Positions 33,541 through 40,307 of a DNA stretch of 40,307 bases are shown in pieces. Location: the NCBI GenBank assembly GCA_013362785.1, contig JABFVM010000071.1, positions 1 through 40,307 of the forward strand. Reading direction: 5' to 3'. Position numbers and translations under genes: made by a program. The notes beneath the pieces were generated by a model. It saw only the letters and a list, made by a program, of their open reading frames with translations, searched no databases and was not told the DNA's origin. Each line of letters starts with the position of its first letter. Positions within the stretch are counted from its first letter, which is position 1. This DNA is from Streptomyces sp. (GTDB lineage: Bacteria; Actinomycetota; Actinomycetes; Streptomycetales; Streptomycetaceae).

Positions 33541-33554
33541 TTGAAACGTTTCAA
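33541..33554. promoter_or_regulatory. LacI-3 operator, leader site
   Basis: TTGAAACGTTTCAA, a perfect 14-bp CG-centred palindrome in the leader, 16 bases before the first permease start. It lies far downstream of the promoter, so it may block elongation or allow a loop with the other two sites. Confidence 0.65.
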
Positions 33555-33570
33555 GGAAGCAGGTCCGCCC

Positions 33571-34518
33571 GTGACCCTCGCCCCGAACGCCCACCTCCCG
33601 GATCGCGACCACTCTCCGGACCCCGCCCCGGTCACCCCGGCCCGTCGCGCCCGCACCACACCCCCCTGGTGGTTCATGGCGCCGGCCCTGCTCCTGTTCG
33701 CCTTCGTCGTGCTCGTGCCGAGCGCCCGCGGGGTGTACTACGCGTTCACCGACTGGGACGGCCTCGATCCGCACTACTCCTTCGTGGGCCTCGGCAACTT
33801 CGCCGACATGTTCCGCGACGCCGACGCGGTCCAGGCCATCTGGCACACCCTGCTCATCGCCGTGTCCATCACGGTCGTACAGAACGCGGTGGGGCTGCTG
33901 CTGGCCCTCGGCGTCAACTCGGCCATCAAGTCGCGCAACCTGCTGAGGGTGTTCCTGTTCGCCCCGGCCGTGATCACCCCGATCGTGACCGCCTACCTGT
34001 GGCGCAACCTGCTCGGCCCGGACGGCGCGGTCAACGGCCTGTTCGGCGCCGTGGGGCTGGACTCCTGGCAGGGGGACTGGCTGGGCAGTCCGGACCTGGC
34101 GCTCTGGGCGGTCGTCGGGGTGATCGTGTGGCAGTTCGCGGGCTACTCGATGGTCATCTTCCTGGCGGGACTCCAGTCGGTGCCCCAGGAGGTCCACGAG
34201 GCGGCGGCGCTCGACGGGGCCGGTCCCGTAAGGCGCTTCTGGTCGGTCACCCGGCCCCTGCTGGCACCGGCCTTCACCATCAACCTGATGCTGTCGATCA
34301 TCGGCGGGATCAAACTCTTCGACCAGGTCTACGCACTGACCGGCGGCGGCCCCGGCCACGCGACCGACACCCTGTCGACCCTCATCTACAAGGACGCCTT
34401 CACCCTCGGCGAGTTCGGCTACAGCATCGCCCTCGCCGTCGTCCTCACGATCATCGTCGCCGTCGCCTCCACCGGACAGTACGCCGTGCTGTCCCGCAGC
34501 GAGAGGGCCGCGTCATGA
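33571..34518 (+). CDS. Sugar ABC transporter permease, MalF type (rhamnoside locus)
   Basis: A 315-residue permease with a Pro-rich cytoplasmic N-terminus, six predicted helices (first at about residues 32-52, FMAPALLLFAFVVLVPSA) and EAA loop HEAAALDGAGPVRRFWSVTRP. The GTG at 33571 is chosen as the first start outside the operator; AAGGA at 33553-33557 is 13 bases away, so ribosome binding looks weak and a TTG at 33541 inside the operator is an alternative. ATGA overlap with the next permease. Confidence 0.9.
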   Translation: MTLAPNAHLPDRDHSPDPAPVTPARRARTTPPWWFMAPALLLFAFVVLVPSARGVYYAFTDWDGLDPHYSFVGLGNFADMFRDADAVQAIWHTLLIAVSITVVQNAVGLLLALGVNSAIKSRNLLRVFLFAPAVITPIVTAYLWRNLLGPDGAVNGLFGAVGLDSWQGDWLGSPDLALWAVVGVIVWQFAGYSMVIFLAGLQSVPQEVHEAAALDGAGPVRRFWSVTRPLLAPAFTINLMLSIIGGIKLFDQVYALTGGGPGHATDTLSTLIYKDAFTLGEFGYSIALAVVLTIIVAVASTGQYAVLSRSERAAS

Positions 34519-35336
34519 ACCGCTACCGCCCCCGCACCCTCGCCCTCGAACTGGGCATGATCGCCACCGCCCTGATCGTCGGCTTCCCGGTGTACGTCCT
34601 GGTCAACCTGGCCGTACGGCCGACCTCGGACACCTCGTCCCCCATCCGCCCGACCGGCTCCCCGACCCTGGAGAACTTCACCCACGCCTGGCAGCAGGGC
34701 GCGCTCGGCGGCGCGTTGGCCAACAGCGTGCTGGTGACGGCGTGCAGCGTCGCCATCGTGCTCGCCGTCTCCTCCCTCGCGGCGTATCCGCTGGCCCGCG
34801 TGACGGCCCGCTGGTCCCGGGGCACCTATCTGCTCGTCCTCCTCGGCCTGGTGCTGCCCTTCCAGCTCGCCTCGCTCCCGCTGTACCAGACCATGCGCGA
34901 CCTCGGCCTGCTCGGCACCCCCTGGGCACTGGTCCTCTTCTACGCCGGCCTCCAAGTCCCGTTCACCGTCTTCCTCTACGTCGGCTTCCTGCGCGCCATG
35001 CCCCGGGACTTCGAGGACGCGGCGCTGATCGACGGGTGCACCCCGCTGCAGGGCTTCCGCTACGTCGTCCTGCCGATGCTCAAGCCCGTCACCGTGACCG
35101 CCCTCGTGCTCAACGCGGTCGCCGTCTGGAACGACTTCTTCACCCCGCTGCTGTACCTCAGCGGCAGCGACCGGCAGACCATGCCGGTCGCGATCGCGGG
35201 CTTCGTCGGTCAGTACGTCACCGACTGGAACCTCATCTTCGCCGCCCTGGTGATCAGCATCCTGCCCGTCCTGCTCGTCTACCTCCTCCTGCAGCGCAGC
35301 ATCATCAACGGCTTCGCCGGAGGGCTGCGGGGATGA
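34515..35336 (+). CDS. Sugar ABC transporter permease, MalG type (rhamnoside locus)
   Basis: A 273-residue permease with six predicted helices, the first at about residues 12-36 (LGMIATALIVGFPVYVLVNL). The EAA loop reads EDAALIDGCTPLQGFRYVVLP, with D in place of the first A. It overlaps the upstream permease and is followed 31 bases later by the binding protein. Confidence 0.93.
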   Translation: MNRYRPRTLALELGMIATALIVGFPVYVLVNLAVRPTSDTSSPIRPTGSPTLENFTHAWQQGALGGALANSVLVTACSVAIVLAVSSLAAYPLARVTARWSRGTYLLVLLGLVLPFQLASLPLYQTMRDLGLLGTPWALVLFYAGLQVPFTVFLYVGFLRAMPRDFEDAALIDGCTPLQGFRYVVLPMLKPVTVTALVLNAVAVWNDFFTPLLYLSGSDRQTMPVAIAGFVGQYVTDWNLIFAALVISILPVLLVYLLLQRSIINGFAGGLRG

Positions 35337-35367
35337 CCCCCGCCTTCTTCTCCTCAAGGGAGACATC

Positions 35368-36633
35368 ATGAAGACACGCACACTCACGGCCCTGGTCGCG
35401 GCGACAACGGCCGCCTCCCTCCTGGCCGCCTGCAGCGGCGGCACCAAGGCGGAATCCGGTGGCGGCGGCTCCAAGACCCTGACGCTGGCCTCGGTCGACC
35501 AGGGTTCCGTCGAGGACGTCGTCAAGGCGTTCGAGAAGGCCAACCCGGGCGTCAAGGTCCGCTACACCGCCAGCGGCGCCGACCAGTACCAGCAGCAGAT
35601 CCGCACCCAGCTCTCCTCCGGCACCGCACCCGACGTGATGTCGGTGTGGCCGGGCAACGGCAATCCCGCCGCCACCTACGTCCTGGCCAAACCGGGGTAT
35701 CTGCGTGACCTCTCGGACCGGCCCTGGGCCGCGAAGATGCCCGAAGCGATCAAGAGTGTCGCCCAGTACGAGGGCAAGACGTACAACGCGGTCTTCGGGC
35801 AGAACGGCATCGGCGCGGTCTACAACCAGCAGGCCCTGGCGAAGGCCGGGCTCACCCCGCCGGACACCTGGACGAAACTGCTGGCGTTCTGCCGGGACGC
35901 CAAGGCCAAGGGAACTCCCGCGTTCGCGCTGGGAATCCAGGACAACTGGGTGACCCAGCTCGTCCAGTACGCCCTGGTCGCCACGACGGTCTACGGCCCG
36001 GACCGCGACTTCGACCAGAAGATGCAGGGCGGACAGGCCACCTTCGCCGACTCGCCGTGGACCACCGCGCTGGACAAGTACCTGACGATGCGGAAGACCG
36101 GCTGCTTCCAGCAGAACCCGCTGGGCACCAACTACGAGGCCAGCCAGCAGCTCGCCGCCTCCGGCAAGACTCTCGGCATCATCCAGGGCAACTGGGTCAT
36201 CGCCCTGCTCAAGGGCAAGAACCCGCAGGGCACCTTCACGCTCAAGGCGCTGCCGGCGACCGACGACCCGTCGGGGACCGTCGTCCCTGCCGCGGCGGGC
36301 GCCGGCTACGGGGTCAATGCCAAGGCCAAGAACCCCGAACTGGCCCTGAAATTCGTGGACTTCGTCATGTCGCCCGAGGGCATGAACCTGTTCGCCGAGA
36401 AGCAGGGCGGCCTGCCCTCCCTCCCCGGTACGGGATTCGCGGTCGACCCGTCCCTCACCGAACTGTCGAAGTTCATCGGGGCGAACCGCACCGTGCCGTT
36501 CATGGACCAGCTCTGGCCCAACCCCAAGGTGCAGCAGGCCATGCTCAGCGGCCTCCAGGAGATCTTCAGCGGCCAGTCCACACCGGACCGGCTCCTCAAG
36601 GACATGGACACCGACTACCGGGCCGGCTCATGA
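35368..36633 (+). CDS. Sugar ABC transporter substrate-binding lipoprotein (rhamnoside locus)
   Basis: A 421-residue solute-binding lipoprotein with a Sec-type signal and lipobox LLAAC (residues about 18-22); unlike the two cassette proteins there is no twin arginine. The mature domain starts at KTLTLASVDQGSVEDVVKAFE and contains AVFGQNGIGAVYNQQAL and VPAAAGAGYGVNAKAKNPE. AAGGGAG lies five bases before the ATG. Its stop overlaps or adjoins the GH78 gene, tying uptake to rhamnoside cleavage. Likely ligand: a rhamnose-containing oligosaccharide or rhamnose. Confidence 0.92.
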   Translation: MKTRTLTALVAATTAASLLAACSGGTKAESGGGGSKTLTLASVDQGSVEDVVKAFEKANPGVKVRYTASGADQYQQQIRTQLSSGTAPDVMSVWPGNGNPAATYVLAKPGYLRDLSDRPWAAKMPEAIKSVAQYEGKTYNAVFGQNGIGAVYNQQALAKAGLTPPDTWTKLLAFCRDAKAKGTPAFALGIQDNWVTQLVQYALVATTVYGPDRDFDQKMQGGQATFADSPWTTALDKYLTMRKTGCFQQNPLGTNYEASQQLAASGKTLGIIQGNWVIALLKGKNPQGTFTLKALPATDDPSGTVVPAAAGAGYGVNAKAKNPELALKFVDFVMSPEGMNLFAEKQGGLPSLPGTGFAVDPSLTELSKFIGANRTVPFMDQLWPNPKVQQAMLSGLQEIFSGQSTPDRLLKDMDTDYRAGS

Positions 36634-36647
36634 GAAGGGACGACGCG

Positions 36648-39600
36648 ATGGGAGACGCGGACGCAGTGGACGGACAGCACAAGGGCCCGCGCCGCAGAAC
36701 CGTGCTCGCGGCGACCGCGGGCGCTCTACCCGTAGTGGCCGGCGGAATGACCGCGCAGGCCGCACCGACTCACCCAGTGAAGGACGGCGCCGTGTACGGA
36801 CTGACCGTGGAACACCGCACCGACCCGCTCGGTGTGGACGCGGCACACCCCCGCTTCGGCTGGCGCATGCGGTCCGCCGGACGCGGGCGGAGCCAGGGGG
36901 CGTACGAGATCCTCGTGGCCGGCTCTCCGGGCAGGCTGACCGCCGGCCGCGCGGACGTCTGGGGCAGCGGCCAGGTCCGCTCCGCGGAGTCGGTGGCCGT
37001 CCGCTACCGCGGCAGGCCCCTCACCGCCTCGACCCGCTACTACTGGACCGTCACCGTCTGGGACACCGAGGGCCGCCTGGTCGGCAAGGGCCCCGTGGCC
37101 TGGTTCGAGACGGGCCTGCTGAGCACCGACGGCGTCACCGGCTGGGACGACGCCCAGTGGATCGGCATGAAGGGGAAGACCCCCAACTCGCCCGGCGCAC
37201 CGATGCTGCGCACCGAGGCACCGCTGAGGGGCCGGGTCCGCGAAGCACGCCTTTACGTCTCCGCCCTCGGGGTCTACGACGCCTACGTCAGCGGCCACCG
37301 GGTGACCGTCCCGCAGGACGGCGGCACCACCCTCGAACTGCTACCGCCGGGCTGGACCAACTACGACACGCGCGTCAACTACCTCACCTACGACGTCACA
37401 CACCTCGTGGCCCGGGAACCGGCCGTCACCCTGGCCGCCGTCCTCGGCAACGGCTGGTACAACGGCCGTATCTCCGACGGCAGCACGTACTACTCGAAGG
37501 ACGGCAACGCCCTCGCCCTCAAGGCCAAGCTGCTGATCCGCTACACCGACGGGACGACCCAGTCCGTCGTCACCCGCCCGGACGGCTCCTGGAAGGCCAC
37601 CGACACCGGACCCCACCGCGCCGACGACATCTACGACGGCCAGACCTACGACGCCCGCAAGGAACTGCCGGGCTGGGCGTCCTCCGGCCACGACGACTCC
37701 GGCTGGTCCGACACCGAACGCGTCCCGTTCGAGACCAGGTACCCGGACGCCCTGCTCCTCGCCTACCCGGCCGAGACCGCCCGCCTGATGAGCCGCTGGG
37801 ACCGCCGACCCCAGTCGATCACCGTCTACACGGGGGCGACCGGCGAGGGCAAGGGCCGCATCGTGGTCGACCCCGGCCGGACCGTGACCGACCCGCACCG
37901 GGCGGCCTCCGCCCCGGTCACCCTCGGCCCCGGCGACACCGCCGTCTTCGACCTGGGCCAGAACATGGTCGGCGTCCCGCGCTACAGCGTGCGCGGCCCG
38001 GCAGGAGCCCAGGTCACCTTCCGGTTCGGCGAGATGCTCAACGACCGCAGCGCCGGAGCGGACGGACCCGAAGGCTCGCTCTACCGGGCCAACCTGCGCA
38101 GCGCCAAGGCCACCAGCACCTACGTCCTCAAGGGCGACCGCGAGGGGGAGACCCACCAGGACTCCCTGACGTTCTACGGCTTCCGCTACGCGTCCGTCAC
38201 CGCGACCGAGACCGTCACCATCACCGGCCTGACCGGCAAGGTCGCCACCTCCGCGATCCACGAGACCGGCGCCGTCACCACCGACGACCCCGACACGAAC
38301 CGGCTGATCAGCAACATCCGCTGGGGCCAGCGCGGCAACTACCTCTGGGTGCCCACCGACTGCCCGCAGCGCGACGAACGCCTCGGCTGGACCGGCGACA
38401 CCCAGGTCTTCTCCACCACCGGCCTCTACAACGCCGACGCCGGACCCTTCCTCGCCCACTTCCAGGACACGACCGTCGACTCCCAGACCACCTACGGCAT
38501 GGACAAGGCCCAGTTCACCGGGGTCGCACCGGGCGGACGCTACAACTTCCCCGGCGGCGGCAGCGGCTGGGCCGACTCCGGCGTCATCCTGCCCTGGACC
38601 CTGTGGCAGATGACCGGCGACCCCGACGTCATCGAGCGCAGCTGGCCCGCCATGACCCGCTACCTCGACTGGATCCGGCAGCAGACCGGCGACACCTACG
38701 CCGGCCAGGGCTCCCTCACCGGCGACTGGCTCGCCCCGCAGAAGACCAGCGCCCAGCTCATGAGCGACGTCTACTACGGCTACGTCGCCCGCCTCATGGC
38801 ACAGATGGCCCGAGCCGTCGGCCGCCCGGCGGAGGCGGCGACGTACGAGCGGCTCTTCGGCGACATCAAGAAGGCGTTCACGAGGAAGTACCTCAGCACC
38901 GAGGGCGGCACGGCCACCGTGAAGTCCAGCCTCGGCGAGGCCTCCCCGATCGAGCCCGGCGCCGACCCCGACCAGAAGACCGAGGACAACAGCCAGACGG
39001 CCCTGCTGTGGGTGCTGAAGCTCGGCTTCTACGACACCGACGCCCAACGCCGCGCCCTCGTCGGCCACTTGGCGGACAACATCGGCAACGACGCGGCCTA
39101 CAAGGCGGCCCACCCCAAAAGCAGCCGGGTCAGGTACGCCGAGAACACGCTCTCCGTCGGCTTCCTCGGCGTCAACGTCCTCGCCCCGGTGCTCAGCGAC
39201 GAGGGCCGCGCCGACCTGGCGTACCGGCTGCTGCACCAGGACGAGATGCCGTCCTGGCTGTACTCGGTGCGGGGCGGTGCCACGACGGTCTGGGAGCGCT
39301 GGAACTCCTACTCGACGGAGGACGGCTTCGGCCCGGTCAGCATGAACTCCTTCAACCACTACGCCTACGGCGCCGTCATGGAGTGGATGTACGCCTACAT
39401 GGCAGGCATCGCCCGCGACCCGGACAGCCCCGGCTTCAAGCACTTCCTGCTCCGGCCGCACCTCGACCCGACGGGCAGGATCACGCACGTCACCGGCTCG
39501 CACGAGTCGCCGTACGGCGAGATCAGGAGCGAGTGGCGGGTGACGGACGGCGGAGGGGCGCTGTCGTACGAGGCGGTCGTGCCCGCGAACAGCGAGGCGA

Positions 39601-39761
39601 CCCTGCGTCTTCCGGCCGTCTCGGCGGACTCGGTGCGCGAGGGGCGGACCCCGCTGGCCCGGGTGGACGGTGTGCGGTTCCTCGGCCATGCGGACGGCGT
39701 GGCCTCCTACCGGCTGCCGTCCGGCGCCTACCGGCTCACGAGCGGGCTGCGTCTGCGGTGA
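36648..39761 (+). CDS. GH78 alpha-L-rhamnosidase, Tat-exported
   Basis: A 1037-residue GH78 enzyme. A Tat signal (RRRTVLAATAG, cleaved near AQAA, residue about 40) sends it out of the cell. Domains in order: a fibronectin-like module starting YGLTVEHRTDPLGV (about 48-150), rhamnosidase N domain (about 195-340, LYVSALGVYDAYVSGHRV), a lectin-like beta-sandwich (about 425-530, DLGQNMVGVP), the (alpha/alpha)6 catalytic domain (about 540-895) and a C-terminal beta domain. Key residues: E577 in CPQRDERLGWTGD (general acid) and E883 in TTVWERWNSY (general base). The ATG at 36648 is preferred for its AGAAGGGA site; an ATG at 36630 overlapping the previous stop is possible. Last gene of the LacI-3 operon. 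It should release terminal rhamnose from pectin, arabinogalactan or plant glycosides. Confidence 0.93.
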   Translation: MGDADAVDGQHKGPRRRTVLAATAGALPVVAGGMTAQAAPTHPVKDGAVYGLTVEHRTDPLGVDAAHPRFGWRMRSAGRGRSQGAYEILVAGSPGRLTAGRADVWGSGQVRSAESVAVRYRGRPLTASTRYYWTVTVWDTEGRLVGKGPVAWFETGLLSTDGVTGWDDAQWIGMKGKTPNSPGAPMLRTEAPLRGRVREARLYVSALGVYDAYVSGHRVTVPQDGGTTLELLPPGWTNYDTRVNYLTYDVTHLVAREPAVTLAAVLGNGWYNGRISDGSTYYSKDGNALALKAKLLIRYTDGTTQSVVTRPDGSWKATDTGPHRADDIYDGQTYDARKELPGWASSGHDDSGWSDTERVPFETRYPDALLLAYPAETARLMSRWDRRPQSITVYTGATGEGKGRIVVDPGRTVTDPHRAASAPVTLGPGDTAVFDLGQNMVGVPRYSVRGPAGAQVTFRFGEMLNDRSAGADGPEGSLYRANLRSAKATSTYVLKGDREGETHQDSLTFYGFRYASVTATETVTITGLTGKVATSAIHETGAVTTDDPDTNRLISNIRWGQRGNYLWVPTDCPQRDERLGWTGDTQVFSTTGLYNADAGPFLAHFQDTTVDSQTTYGMDKAQFTGVAPGGRYNFPGGGSGWADSGVILPWTLWQMTGDPDVIERSWPAMTRYLDWIRQQTGDTYAGQGSLTGDWLAPQKTSAQLMSDVYYGYVARLMAQMARAVGRPAEAATYERLFGDIKKAFTRKYLSTEGGTATVKSSLGEASPIEPGADPDQKTEDNSQTALLWVLKLGFYDTDAQRRALVGHLADNIGNDAAYKAAHPKSSRVRYAENTLSVGFLGVNVLAPVLSDEGRADLAYRLLHQDEMPSWLYSVRGGATTVWERWNSYSTEDGFGPVSMNSFNHYAYGAVMEWMYAYMAGIARDPDSPGFKHFLLRPHLDPTGRITHVTGSHESPYGEIRSEWRVTDGGGALSYEAVVPANSEATLRLPAVSADSVREGRTPLARVDGVRFLGHADGVASYRLPSGAYRLTSGLRLR

Positions 39762-39844
39762 CGTATCGCGTGAAGTGCGGTGATTGCGCAGGCCGGCGCA
39801 GGTAAGGGTTGGGTGAGAGCGGAGGGCGGTCGGTCCACGGGGCA

Positions 39845-39873
39845 TTGGGCATGTACGGGTCGAAGAGTAGTGT
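39845..39873 (+). promoter_or_regulatory. Candidate promoter of cbtB
   Basis: TTGGGC (39845-39850) and TAGTGT (39868-39873) with a 17-base spacer. Transcription would begin around 39880, exactly at the 5' edge of the riboswitch. Confidence 0.5.
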
Positions 39874-39879
39874 CGGCTC

Positions 39880-40025
39880 GATATCGACGACGGCAGAACG
39901 GAAGCCGGTGGGAATCCGGCACGGTCGCGCCACTGTGTGCCGGCCCCTGGGAACGGGGCGGCGAGTCAGACCCGTAGCCGTCGTCATGTGCACCACCGAG
40001 ATGGGACGCGAACTCCCTTAAGGAG
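39880..40025 (+). promoter_or_regulatory. Cobalamin riboswitch
   Basis: The conserved core GGAAGCCGGTGGGAATCC (39901 onwards) and GCGCCACTGT (39925-39942) are hallmark blocks of B12 riboswitches; GAGTCAGACCC (about 39963) is the B12-box side. GACGACGG (about 39886) and CCGTCGTC (about 39979) can close the core. Before the gene, CTCCCTT and AAGGAGG are adjacent, so the ribosome site may be hidden when cobalamin is bound. Expected effect: high cobalamin turns off cobalt uptake. Confidence 0.9.
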
Positions 40026-40033
40026 GCCCTGCC

Positions 40034-40255
40034 ATGGCCCAGCATGTCGCTCAGCCGACCGCCACCGCCCCCGCTCTCCCCGCCAAGCTGCCGATCGGCG
40101 CGATCGTCCCCTGGGCGGTCTTCTTCGGCATCCTGATGCTGGTCCTGCTGTACTTCGTCGGCGCCGAGCAGGGCGCCACCGCCGTCGTCTCCGGCGAGGA
40201 CGTCCACGAGTGGGTGCACGACGCCCGCCATCTGCTCGGCTTCCCCTGCCACTGA
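40034..40255 (+). CDS. cbtB: Cobalt transporter subunit CbtB
   Basis: A 73-residue protein with one membrane helix (about 22-46, IGAIVPWAVFFGILMLVLLYF) and a histidine-containing C-terminus (EDVHEWVHDARHLLGFPCH) typical of CbtB, whose His residues are thought to bind cobalt. AAGGAGG lies about seven bases before the ATG. The cobalamin riboswitch in its leader supports a role in cobalt uptake for B12 synthesis. The partner cbtA would start just beyond the window. Confidence 0.92.
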   Translation: MAQHVAQPTATAPALPAKLPIGAIVPWAVFFGILMLVLLYFVGAEQGATAVVSGEDVHEWVHDARHLLGFPCH

Positions 40256-40307
40256 CGCCGCGGAGCCGCCACCCTGGTGGGCGACCGTGGCAACGGCAGG
40301 TCACCCG

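Noticed and set aside
37341..39845. 834-residue minus-strand frame
   Set aside because: It is antisense to the GH78 gene, whose catalytic motifs are unmistakable.

Overview
The window reads as a chromosomal segment of a Streptomyces or close relative. It is GC-rich with strong G/C bias at third codon positions. Genes start with ATG or GTG behind GGAG-type ribosome binding sites, promoters are of the TTGAC(A/G)-N17-TANNNT type, and the sugar ABC importers carry no ATPase gene of their own.

Layout. (1) 1-2.6 kb: the end of an integrative element, with a small excisionase-type HTH gene (718-930), a tyrosine integrase (982-2136), a terminator, and TGACGCA direct repeats that look like integrase arm sites. 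(2) 2.7-9.6 kb: a VanZ-RDD membrane protein, a wrecked YdcF/DUF218 gene, a MacB-like ABC ATPase plus FtsX-like permease, and a NarL-type sensor kinase with no response regulator beside it. (3) 9.7-28.1 kb: two paralogous carbohydrate cassettes next to each other. Each has a LacI repressor, a binding lipoprotein, two permeases, an intracellular GH42 beta-galactosidase-family enzyme and a secreted GH93-like/ricin-lectin protein. In cassette 1 (9694-18930) the repressor and GH93 gene are divergent from the transporter; in cassette 2 (19061-28056) all genes run the same way. Each lacI gene has a TTGAC-N17-TAGA promoter whose -10 abuts a double-dyad operator, and the two operators differ in the same half-site base. 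(4) 28.1-32.2 kb: a PepSY lipoprotein and an OmpR-type two-component system, surrounded by decayed genes (TauE/SafE, an acidic secreted protein, lspA). (5) 32.2-39.8 kb: a third sugar locus, with a LacI repressor divergent from permease-permease-binding protein-GH78 alpha-L-rhamnosidase and three CG-centred palindromic operators. (6) 39.8 kb to the end: a cobalamin riboswitch in front of cbtB (cobalt transporter subunit).

How the genes may work together (inference). Secreted GH93 enzymes trim arabinan, a Tat-exported GH78 removes rhamnose, three ABC importers bring in the products (probably powered by a shared MsiK-type ATPase encoded elsewhere), and the two cytoplasmic GH42 enzymes split galactosyl or arabinopyranosyl oligosaccharides. 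That set suits rhamnogalacturonan-I side chains or plant arabinogalactan. The most notable feature is the twin cassettes with matching but diverged operators and a matching change in the repressor recognition helix.
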